A DNA stretch of 5,722 bases from Verrucomicrobiales bacterium. Its GTDB lineage: Bacteria > Verrucomicrobiota > Verrucomicrobiia > Methylacidiphilales > JAAUTS01. The DNA is taken from assembly GCA_031279715.1 (NCBI GenBank), contig JAITHY010000130.1, positions 1 to 5,722 of the forward strand, in the 5' to 3' direction. Below are positions 1-5,240 of the stretch, piece by piece (the first letter of the stretch is position 1; each line of letters starts with the position of its first letter). The translations under genes were made by a program, and so were the position numbers. A model generated the notes under the pieces. That model was not told the DNA's origin. It did no database searches and saw only the letters and a list, made by a program, of their open reading frames with translations.

Positions 1-47
1 ACGTTGGAACGTTGGAACGTTGGAACGTTGGAACGTTGGAACGTTGA
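1..47. repeat. Tandem octamer repeat (acgttgga)n, truncated at window start
   Basis: Five perfect head-to-tail copies of the octamer acgttgga fill 1-40, followed by a shortened copy acgttga at 41-47. The array runs off the left edge, so its full length is unknown. In one frame it encodes a W-N-V-G-T-L-E-R type repeat, but the two overlapping frames that start here have no family resemblance and no ribosome binding site, so I treat it as non-coding simple-sequence DNA. Arrays of this kind are prone to copy-number change. Confidence 0.9.
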
Positions 48-228
48 TCGTCAGCGATTCATCCATGCCAAAGCCGCCGCCAACAAGGCAGAACGACGTG
101 ATTATTTCGGCTTGGTTATCCATTGCGGGAAACTTTTTACACAGCCCGCCAATACTGTCAACTATTTTTATATATTTTTTTACCCAAAAAAATCCCCCGC
201 CAGGAGCGTCGAGTTCTTGAAATCCCTG
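48..228. other. Non-coding region downstream of the minus-strand operon
   Basis: No convincing gene is seen between the octamer array and the stop codon of the biotin ligase gene. The stretch has one copy of the GTCAGCG motif (50-56) and an AT-rich block at about 160-193 with T and A runs. Reading on the minus strand, a run of seven T (192-186) follows a G-rich stretch and a very short possible stem (208-206 with 200-198). It could end transcription of the operon, but the stem is only three base pairs, so I do not call a terminator. Confidence 0.5.
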
Positions 229-927
229 TCATATTTCCCGTAATTTCCAGATGTGCGGGCCGCTGAGGGGGATTCGCTCACCCGCGGACAATCTTAAAAT
301 GGGGTTGCCCTGGTTATCGACACCGGTGAAGAGGCCGGTGATCAACCGGCGGTCCACTTCCACTTCCACCATGCGCGGGACGCCCCAGCACGCTGACAGT
401 CGCGGAGCGAAACAGGCAAAATCATGCGCGTGGATTTCCGCCAGTTTTTCCAAAATTCTCATGGTCAGCGTATCACGGTCGGGCAGCATGGGGAGAAAAT
501 CTTGCAGCCGCCCGGCCTGGCCTTTGAGTTCAGTCATTGTCAGCGACGGGTCCTGGGTGAGGTTGACGCCGATGCCGATGACGATTTTTTCCGGAACCGG
601 ACGGTCAAGCAAAATACCGGCGACTTTGAGGTTGCGAATCATCAGGTCGTTCGGCCAGCGCAAGCGGACATCCCGGACGCCGAGTTCGCGGCAGATTTCG
701 CACAAGGCCATGCCGGTCAGCAGGGGCAGCGTGGCGATATTGCCGCCCACGCCGTCAGCGGGCAGCACGGCCGACATCCACAGTCCGCCGACGCCGGAAA
801 CCCAACGCCGCCCGTGTGTGCCGCGTCCGCCTCGCTGACGTTGGGCGCGGACGACGGTCCACGGCTGACGGTCAGCGGCAAGGTCGCTGGTGGAGTCAAG
901 TTCCTCGTAATCTTCGACGCGCCACAT
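229..927 (-). CDS. birA: Biotin protein ligase (biotin-[acetyl-CoA-carboxylase] ligase), catalytic type without HTH
   Basis: The 232-residue product should activate biotin with ATP and join it to the lysine of a biotin carrier protein in the cytoplasm. Visible family motifs are the nucleotide/biotin loop QRGGRGTHGRRW (31-42), WPND (91-94) followed by KVAGIL with the conserved lysine at 101, and GIGVN (118-122). A small C-terminal beta domain spans about 186-222. There is no N-terminal helix-turn-helix, so it is a monofunctional ligase, not a BirA-type repressor. The usual S-T-N near the N-terminus is S-T-S here (12-14). The ATG lies three bases after the stop of the biotin carrier gene with no clear Shine-Dalgarno, which suggests translational coupling. 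It sits last in the operon, next to its likely substrate. Five to six GTCAGCG motifs lie inside the gene, an unusually high density. Confidence 0.93.
   Translation of the reverse strand: MWRVEDYEELDSTSDLAADRQPWTVVRAQRQRGGRGTHGRRWVSGVGGLWMSAVLPADGVGGNIATLPLLTGMALCEICRELGVRDVRLRWPNDLMIRNLKVAGILLDRPVPEKIVIGIGVNLTQDPSLTMTELKGQAGRLQDFLPMLPDRDTLTMRILEKLAEIHAHDFACFAPRLSACWGVPRMVEVEVDRRLITGLFTGVDNQGNPILRLSAGERIPLSGPHIWKLREI
864..876. repeat. Inverted repeat GCTGAC-G-GTCAGC
   Basis: Perfect 6-bp arms around a single central base inside the biotin ligase gene. The right arm belongs to a full GTCAGCG motif (871-877). Confidence 0.7.
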
Positions 928-930
928 TGA

Positions 931-1308
931 TCAGGCGAGCTTGACCAACGGCTGACCCTCAGCCACGCTGTCACCGACCTTGACATACACGGCCTCGATT
1001 TTGCCGTCTCCGGCGGCGTTGACGGGGGTGTTCATTTTCATGGCCTCGACGGTGACGACTTCCTCGCCGGCCCTGACGGTCTGGCCGACGCTGACCTTGA
1101 CAGCGACGACTTTTCCCGCGAGCGGGCTGGGCACGTCACCGGCAGCGGCGGGGGCCGGCGCCTTGGGCGACGGGGCGGCGACGGGCGCGGTCACGGCGAC
1201 TTGCGACACCGGCGCGGCAACGGGCGCCGGAGCGGCCGGGGCGTCCAGCGCCTCGACCAACACTTCATACGTTTTGCCTTCGACTGTTACTCGTAATTTT
1301 TTGCTCAT
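931..1308 (-). CDS. mmdC: Biotin carboxyl carrier subunit of methylmalonyl-CoA decarboxylase/carboxylase (MmdC-like)
   Basis: This 125-residue protein carries the biotin that shuttles the carboxyl group between active sites. It has a short N-terminal beta strand segment (1-22), an Ala/Pro-rich flexible linker (about 23-57), and a biotinyl domain from about 58 to 125. The biotinylation motif is EAMKMN with the target lysine at residue 91, and the PLAGKV turn typical of the fold lies at 62-67. The start at 1308 is preferred over an upstream in-frame ATG at 1365 because GAGG (1320-1317, minus strand) sits eight bases before it and the family N-terminus begins here. The linker and length match decarboxylase carriers (MmdC or the OadA tail) better than AccB, but use by a propionyl-CoA carboxylase cannot be excluded. 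It is five bases downstream of the OadG-like gene and three bases upstream of the ligase gene. Confidence 0.92.
   Translation of the reverse strand: MSKKLRVTVEGKTYEVLVEALDAPAAPAPVAAPVSQVAVTAPVAAPSPKAPAPAAAGDVPSPLAGKVVAVKVSVGQTVRAGEEVVTVEAMKMNTPVNAAGDGKIEAVYVKVGDSVAEGQPLVKLA
950..964. repeat. Inverted repeat GGCTGA-CCC-TCAGCC
   Basis: Perfect 6-bp arms with a three-base centre near the 3' end of the biotin carrier gene. It is related to the GTCAGCG motif but lacks its final G. No T-run follows it on either strand, so it is not a terminator. Confidence 0.6.
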
Positions 1309-1313
1309 AAATT

Positions 1314-1721
1314 TTACCTCAGGGCGTGGGATTGGAATATCTGGCGACGGCCTTCCACCGACCATGCCAGCGTGGGTTGCGTGGAATCCTGCCCATCAAC
1401 CGGATTGATGGACAAAATGCGGTGCGGGCCGCTGATGACGGCGTCAACGGCAGCGGCAATCACGGCGACCAACTCGCCGGGGATGCCGCCACTGTCAGCG
1501 GCGGGAAGCGGAGCCAGGGGCGCTGACGGGGACGCCGGCGCGGTCGCGGTCAGCGGGGCGGGCGGCAATTCCGTGATGTTGAGGTGCTCGAATTTTTTGA
1601 CGAATTCCTCGAATTTTCTGAAGGTGACGGCAATGCTTTGCAACGACTTGGCGATTTGCCAAAACATGACAAAGACGAACGCGATGCCAATCCACCAGAT
1701 GATGTAAGTAAAGTCGGTCAT
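1314..1721 (-). CDS. oadG: OadG/MmdD-like small membrane subunit of a biotin-dependent decarboxylase
   Basis: The 135-residue product has one N-terminal membrane helix (about residues 6-24), a charged amphipathic stretch (33-46), an Ala/Pro/Ser-rich linker (about 52-76), and a conserved-looking C-terminal tail. That tail, with AVIAAAVDAV (86-95), GPHRILSI (98-105) and W120 followed by EGRRQIFQSH (123-132), is what I associate with the gamma/delta subunits of oxaloacetate and methylmalonyl-CoA decarboxylases. Known family members tether the soluble carboxyltransferase and carrier to the sodium-pumping beta subunit. The ATG at 1721 starts the membrane helix and lies four bases after the carboxyltransferase stop; upstream starts would overlap that gene in another frame. 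No good Shine-Dalgarno is seen. Three GTCAGCG motifs are packed into the linker-coding stretch. The assignment is firm at family level, less so for the substrate of the complex. Confidence 0.85.
   Translation of the reverse strand: MTDFTYIIWWIGIAFVFVMFWQIAKSLQSIAVTFRKFEEFVKKFEHLNITELPPAPLTATAPASPSAPLAPLPAADSGGIPGELVAVIAAAVDAVISGPHRILSINPVDGQDSTQPTLAWSVEGRRQIFQSHALR
1317..1320 (-). promoter_or_regulatory. Ribosome binding site of the biotin carrier gene, overlapping the upstream stop codon
   Basis: Reading on the minus strand, GAGG runs directly into the TAA stop of the OadG-like gene, and the carrier ATG follows eight bases after the GAGG. This is the clearest Shine-Dalgarno in the minus-strand operon and decides the start at 1308. 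The overlap with the stop codon suggests that the two genes are translated in a coupled way. Confidence 0.7.
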
Positions 1722-1725
1722 ACGC

Positions 1726-3276
1726 TTATAGCGGGATGTTGCCGTGTTTCTTGGCCGGGCGCGCCTCGCGCTTGGAGAGCGTGGTGCGCAACGCCAGCGC
1801 CAGCACGCCGCGCGTCTCCGCCGGGTCAATCACGTCGGTGACAAAGCCGCGGCCGGCCGCCTCGTACGGGGTGGAGAATTTATCGCGGTATTCCTTGATT
1901 AATTCGGCCCGTTTTTCAGCGGGGTTGGCGGCGGTGTCGATTTCTTTTTTGAACAAAGTGCCGACGGCGCCCTCAGCGCCCATGACCGCAATCTCAGCGG
2001 TCGGCCACGCGAACACAAGGTCGGCGCCCAAGTCCTTGCTGCACATGGCGAGATATGCGCCGCCGTAGGCTTTGCGCGCGATGAGGGTGATTTTTGGCAC
2101 GGTCGCGGCGGCGTAGGCGAACAGCATTTTCGCGCCGTGGCGGATGATGCCGCCGTGTTCCTGCGGCACGCCGGGCAGGAAGCCGGGCACGTCCACAAGG
2201 TTGACGATCGGGATGTTGAAAATGTTGCAGAAACGGATGAACCGCGCGCCTTTGTCGGAGGAGTCGATGTCCAGCGTGCCGGCTTTCACCGAGGGTTGGT
2301 TGGCGATGATACCGGTCACGATGCCGCCGATGCGGGCGAAGCCGACGATGATGTTCCGCGCAAAGCTGGCGTGAACCTCAAGGAACTGTCCGTCGTCCAC
2401 AATTTTTTTAATCACCGCCTGCATGTCAAGCGGGAGGTTGCCGGCGGCGGGGATGATTTCGTTGATGCTTTCGTCGCGGCCCGTCGGCAGCGGCACGGTC
2501 TTGTGCGGCGGGTCGATGAGGTTGTTCGACGGCAGGTAGGACAACAGCAGTTTGCCCAGGTCAATCGCCTGTTGGTCGTTGTCCACGACGAAGTGAACGT
2601 TGCCGCTGATGCTGGCGTTGGCGGCGGCGGAGCCGATGTCCTCCATCGTCACGTCCTGGCCGGTGACAGCTTTAATCGCGCTGGGGCCGGTGATGGCCAT
2701 CGTGGCCTGCCCCTTGACCATAATCAGGAAGTCGGTCAGCGCCGGGGAATAGGCCGCGCCGCCGATGCACGGGCCGGCGATGATGGTGACTTGCGGCACC
2801 ACGCCGGAGAGCTGCACGTTGCGGTAGAAAATATTGCCGTAGCCGGAGAGCGCCGCGACGCCTTCCTGAATGCGCGCGCCGCCGCTGTCATTGATGCCGA
2901 TGACCGGGATGCCCGATTTCAGCGCGTAATCCATCGCGTCGCAAATTTTCTTCGCGTGCCGTTCGCCGAGCGAGCCGCCGCCGACGGTGAAATCCTGCGC
3001 GAAGGCGGCGACGGGGCTGCCGTTGACGAAGCCCGTGCCCGTCACGACGCCGTCGCTGGGGAAAACTTTTTTCTCCATGCCGAAGTTCACGCAGCCGTGC
3101 CGGACGTGCTGCCCGAATTCCTGGAACGTCCCCGCGTCGAACAGCGCGGCCAGCCGGTCACGCGCGGTCATCCAGCCTTTTTTTCGGCGAGCGTCGATTT
3201 TGTCCTGACCGCCGGCGAGCAGGGCTTCGGCGCGGCGTTGTTTCAGGGTTTCCAATAATGTTTGGTCAATGGCCAT
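1726..3276 (-). CDS. mmdA: Acyl-CoA carboxyltransferase, methylmalonyl-CoA decarboxylase alpha subunit or propionyl-CoA carboxylase beta subunit
   Basis: This 516-residue protein is of the usual full length for the family. It moves a carboxyl group between an acyl-CoA (methylmalonyl-CoA/propionyl-CoA) and carrier-bound biotin. Two crotonase-like halves are visible: the N-half with GGGSLGERH (99-107), SGGARIQEG (131-139) and the oxyanion-type GPCIGGAAYSP (168-178), and the C-half with VDVPGFLPG (361-369), ARKAYGGAYLAM (400-411) and WPTAEIAVMGAEGAV (424-438). The C-terminus ends KKHGNIPL, a tail I associate with MmdA and PccB. The OadG-like and carrier genes directly downstream and the epimerase upstream favour decarboxylase over carboxylase, and no biotin carboxylase is nearby. 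The ATG is 18 bases after the epimerase stop without a visible Shine-Dalgarno. Only one GTCAGCG motif occurs in this 1.55-kb gene, in the conserved S-P-A-L-T-D-F stretch (177-183). Confidence 0.93.
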   Translation of the reverse strand: MAIDQTLLETLKQRRAEALLAGGQDKIDARRKKGWMTARDRLAALFDAGTFQEFGQHVRHGCVNFGMEKKVFPSDGVVTGTGFVNGSPVAAFAQDFTVGGGSLGERHAKKICDAMDYALKSGIPVIGINDSGGARIQEGVAALSGYGNIFYRNVQLSGVVPQVTIIAGPCIGGAAYSPALTDFLIMVKGQATMAITGPSAIKAVTGQDVTMEDIGSAAANASISGNVHFVVDNDQQAIDLGKLLLSYLPSNNLIDPPHKTVPLPTGRDESINEIIPAAGNLPLDMQAVIKKIVDDGQFLEVHASFARNIIVGFARIGGIVTGIIANQPSVKAGTLDIDSSDKGARFIRFCNIFNIPIVNLVDVPGFLPGVPQEHGGIIRHGAKMLFAYAAATVPKITLIARKAYGGAYLAMCSKDLGADLVFAWPTAEIAVMGAEGAVGTLFKKEIDTAANPAEKRAELIKEYRDKFSTPYEAAGRGFVTDVIDPAETRGVLALALRTTLSKREARPAKKHGNIPL

Positions 3277-3294
3277 AGGAGATGATGGTTGGGG

Positions 3295-3705
3295 TTATTT
3301 CTTGTCCGTGCAAAATTCCGTCAGCACGCCGCCGGTGGATTTGGGGTGCAGGAAGGCGACCCGTTTGTTATTGGCGCCATCGAAGGGTTTTTCGTTGAGC
3401 AGCGTCGCGCCATTGTCAGCGGCCTGTTTAAGCTGACCCTCAAGGTCGTCCGTGTAATAGGCGACATGGTGAAGGCCGCCGCGTCCGCCGTTTTTTTCAA
3501 TAAATTTGGCAATGGTGCTTTCCGGCGAGGTTGGCTCCAGCAGTTCAATATGCACCTCGCCGATGGTGATGAACGCGGTTTTGACTTGTTGCGACCCGAC
3601 AGTTTCGATTTTCTCGCACTTCAGGCCGAGGACTTTTTCGTAATACGGCAATGATTGCTCAATGGAAGAAACAGCAATCCCCAAATGGTCGATTTTCGTT
3701 AACAT
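3295..3705 (-). CDS. mce: Methylmalonyl-CoA epimerase
   Basis: The 136-residue product is of standard length for this vicinal-oxygen-chelate fold enzyme, which interconverts the R and S forms of methylmalonyl-CoA. Two beta-alpha-beta modules are visible, beginning KIDHLGIAV (4-12) and GLHHVAYYTDDL (77-88). Likely metal ligands by family pattern are H7, E54 (in HIELLEP), H80 and E130 (in GVLTEF). It is the first gene of the minus-strand operon, so it links a methylmalonyl-CoA mutase elsewhere in the genome, which makes the R form, to the S-specific carboxyltransferase next door. The start at 3705 gives the canonical N-terminus, but the Shine-Dalgarno is poor, and a short or leaderless 5' end is possible. 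One GTCAGCG motif is present, coding A-D at residues 96-97. Confidence 0.93.
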   Translation of the reverse strand: MLTKIDHLGIAVSSIEQSLPYYEKVLGLKCEKIETVGSQQVKTAFITIGEVHIELLEPTSPESTIAKFIEKNGGRGGLHHVAYYTDDLEGQLKQAADNGATLLNEKPFDGANNKRVAFLHPKSTGGVLTEFCTDKK

Positions 3706-3764
3706 AAGCTAGAAAGAAGCTAGCGACTCCCGCCCCGCTGTCAAAATATTAAACAATTTTTTTT

Positions 3765-3785
3765 AGCGGCGGCACCGGCGCCGCT
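3765..3785. repeat. Inverted repeat upstream of nfeD
   Basis: AGCGGCG (3765-3771) pairs with CGCCGCT (3779-3785) around a seven-base loop. It follows a run of eight T on the plus strand (3757-3764), the wrong order for a plus-strand terminator. On the minus strand it is followed by A, not T. It may be a protein-binding site or a leader hairpin of the nfeD transcript. Confidence 0.5.
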
Positions 3786-3830
3786 GACGATGAACTTTGC
3801 GCTGGTCATCAGCGCGGCTTGAGTTAGCGT

Positions 3831-3836
3831 AAAGGG
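3831..3836 (+). promoter_or_regulatory. Ribosome binding site deciding the nfeD start
   Basis: AAAGGG directly abuts the ATG at 3837, which leaves no room for initiation there. The second in-frame ATG at 3843 is six bases away, a normal spacing, and begins a good signal peptide (MKWGLVLLGL). I therefore place the start at 3843 and not at 3837. Confidence 0.6.
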
Positions 3837-3842
3837 ATGACA

Positions 3843-5240
3843 ATGAAATGGGGGCTTGTGTTGCTTGGGTTGTGTGTGAGTGTCAGCGGACTGGCGGAAG
3901 ACGTCACCGTCAGCGACGTCCCGCCGCGGGGCAAAACCGTGTACATCATCCCCATCCGCGACAATATTGACCCGGCGCTGGTGTACCTCGTCCGCCGCGG
4001 TGTCAAGGAAGCCATTGAAGCCAACGCTGACGCTCTCATCCTCAACATGGACACCAACGGCGGGCGCGTGGACAATACGGAGGAGATCATCGCCATTCTC
4101 AACAAGTTTCCGCGCCAACACCGGCTTTACACCTATATTAACACCAAGGCGTTCTCAGCGGGCGCGTTCATCGCCTCGGCGACGCGGGAGATTTACATGG
4201 CGCCCGGCTCGGTCATCGGCGCCGCCGCGCCCATCCTCATGGCCCCCGGCGGCGCGCAGGAACTGCCGAAGACAGTCGAGGAAAAAATGACCTCCGCCGT
4301 GCGCGCGCTCGTCCGCGCCAACGCCCAGCGCCAGGGGCACCGCGCGGAGGTGTTCGACGCGATGGTGGACAAGGACCAAGGGCTGACCGTCAGCGACAAG
4401 GAAATCACGCCGAAAGGGAAAATTTTGACGCTGACCAACAACGAGGCGGAAGCGCCATACGGCGAGCCGCCCCAAAATTTGTTGAGCGCGGGCACCAAGG
4501 CTGATCTTGACGCCGTCGTCAGCGCCATCGCGCCCGGTCATCCGCTGGTCATCACCGTCGAGCCGACCGGTTTCGAGCAACTCGCTCGGCTCATCGTGAC
4601 GATTTCACCGCTGCTGCTGGCCGGCGCGATGCTGTGCGGTTACATTGAGTTCAAGACGCCCGGCTTTGGCGTCTTTGGCATCGGCGCCGTTATTCTCGCC
4701 GCAATTTATTTTCTCGGCCATTACATCGCCGGTTTGTCAGGCCACGAAAACGCCGTCATCTTCACCATCGGCATGGCGCTGCTGGTGGTGGAATTATTTG
4801 TCCTGCCCGGTCACATCATCCCCGGCATACTTGGCGCGGGCCTGGTGTTCTACGCGCTGCTCAATGCGATGGTGGACAACTATCCGTCCGACTCCGTGCT
4901 GCCCAGCCTGCCGCAGCTTGCGCTGCCGCTGAAAAACCTCACACTGGCCCTCATCATCAGCGCGGCCGGCATCATCCTGCTCGCCAAAATTTTCCCCAAA
5001 ACCCCGCTCTACGCCACACTGGTGCTGACCGGGGTGAACCCCGGCGCTGACAGTCACACGCGCGGCGCCCCCAACATCGGCGCGCGCGGCACGGCGCTGA
5101 CCCCGCTCCGGCCCGCCGGCGCCGCCGACTTCGGCGACGGCCCCGTTGACGTCCTCACCCAAGGCGCGTTCATCAAAGCCGGCGTCACTGTCAGCGTCAT
5201 CAAAGTTGAGGGAAACATTATCACCGTGGAGGCCGCATGA
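3843..5240 (+). CDS. nfeD: Long-form NfeD family protein: ClpP-like membrane serine protease with C-terminal OB-fold
   Basis: The 465-residue product has a signal peptide or signal anchor (1-18), a ClpP-class protease domain (about 31-235), four to five membrane helices (about 250-267, 275-297, 304-322, 324-342, 365-382), and a soluble C-terminal OB-fold-like NfeD domain (about 409-465). The protease part shows LNMDTNGGRV (67-76), then S105 in AFSAG, the position of the catalytic serine of the archaeal 1510-N protease, and K148 in EEKMTS as the likely catalytic lysine by alignment from memory. Family members cleave membrane-associated substrates such as stomatin-like proteins, and the long form usually pairs with a flotillin/stomatin gene. 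It overlaps the short NfeD gene by four bases (ATGA). Nine GTCAGCG motifs fall inside it, and two of them encode the same T-V-S-D peptide (22-25 and 182-185). Family call is firm; the substrate is unknown. Confidence 0.9.
   Translation: MKWGLVLLGLCVSVSGLAEDVTVSDVPPRGKTVYIIPIRDNIDPALVYLVRRGVKEAIEANADALILNMDTNGGRVDNTEEIIAILNKFPRQHRLYTYINTKAFSAGAFIASATREIYMAPGSVIGAAAPILMAPGGAQELPKTVEEKMTSAVRALVRANAQRQGHRAEVFDAMVDKDQGLTVSDKEITPKGKILTLTNNEAEAPYGEPPQNLLSAGTKADLDAVVSAIAPGHPLVITVEPTGFEQLARLIVTISPLLLAGAMLCGYIEFKTPGFGVFGIGAVILAAIYFLGHYIAGLSGHENAVIFTIGMALLVVELFVLPGHIIPGILGAGLVFYALLNAMVDNYPSDSVLPSLPQLALPLKNLTLALIISAAGIILLAKIFPKTPLYATLVLTGVNPGADSHTRGAPNIGARGTALTPLRPAGAADFGDGPVDVLTQGAFIKAGVTVSVIKVEGNIITVEAA
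4382..4394. repeat. Inverted repeat GCTGAC-C-GTCAGC
   Basis: Perfect 6-bp arms around one central base inside the long nfeD gene, with the same architecture as the repeat at 864-876. The right arm is a full GTCAGCG motif (4389-4395). Confidence 0.7.

Larger units (their letters stand above)
3706..3842. promoter_or_regulatory. Divergent intergenic region with putative promoters of both operons
   Basis: Both operons start here and read outwards, so this region must hold both promoters unless one lies inside a gene. On the minus strand, TTGACA (3744-3739) matches a -35 box exactly, and 16 bases on is TAGCTT (3722-3717), a poor -10. If used, it would leave almost no leader before the epimerase ATG. 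An AT-rich block occupies 3741-3765. A 7-bp inverted repeat (3765-3771 with 3779-3785) lies upstream of the nfeD start, and its right arm overlaps a GTCAGCG motif (complement at 3782-3788). AAGCTAG is directly repeated at 3706-3712 and 3717-3723. No plus-strand promoter stands out. Confidence 0.4.

Noticed and set aside
156..161. TTGACA on the minus strand as a -35 box
   Set aside because: No acceptable -10 follows at 16-18 bases, and no gene lies downstream on that strand within the window.
186..208. Intrinsic terminator for the minus-strand operon
   Set aside because: A run of seven T is present, but the stem before it is only three base pairs, so I did not call it.
4..243. Open frames across the octamer repeat and the AT-rich region (79 and 66 residues)
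   Set aside because: They are products of the 8-bp repeat, have no ribosome binding site and no recognisable domain, and the first one runs into the biotin ligase gene on the other strand.
2137..3258. Plus-strand open frame of 373 residues opposite the carboxyltransferase gene
   Set aside because: It is the antisense shadow of a well-conserved gene. Its composition (rich in A, D, G, V, R and H) is typical of reverse-complement reading in GC-rich DNA.
3757..3785. Intrinsic terminator from the T-run and the 7-bp hairpin
   Set aside because: The T-run comes before the hairpin on the plus strand, and on the minus strand the hairpin is followed by A. It lies between two divergent operons, where no terminator is needed.
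3837..3842. Upstream ATG at 3837 as the nfeD start
   Set aside because: The Shine-Dalgarno-like AAAGGG touches this ATG, and the ATG at 3843 has normal spacing and starts the signal peptide.
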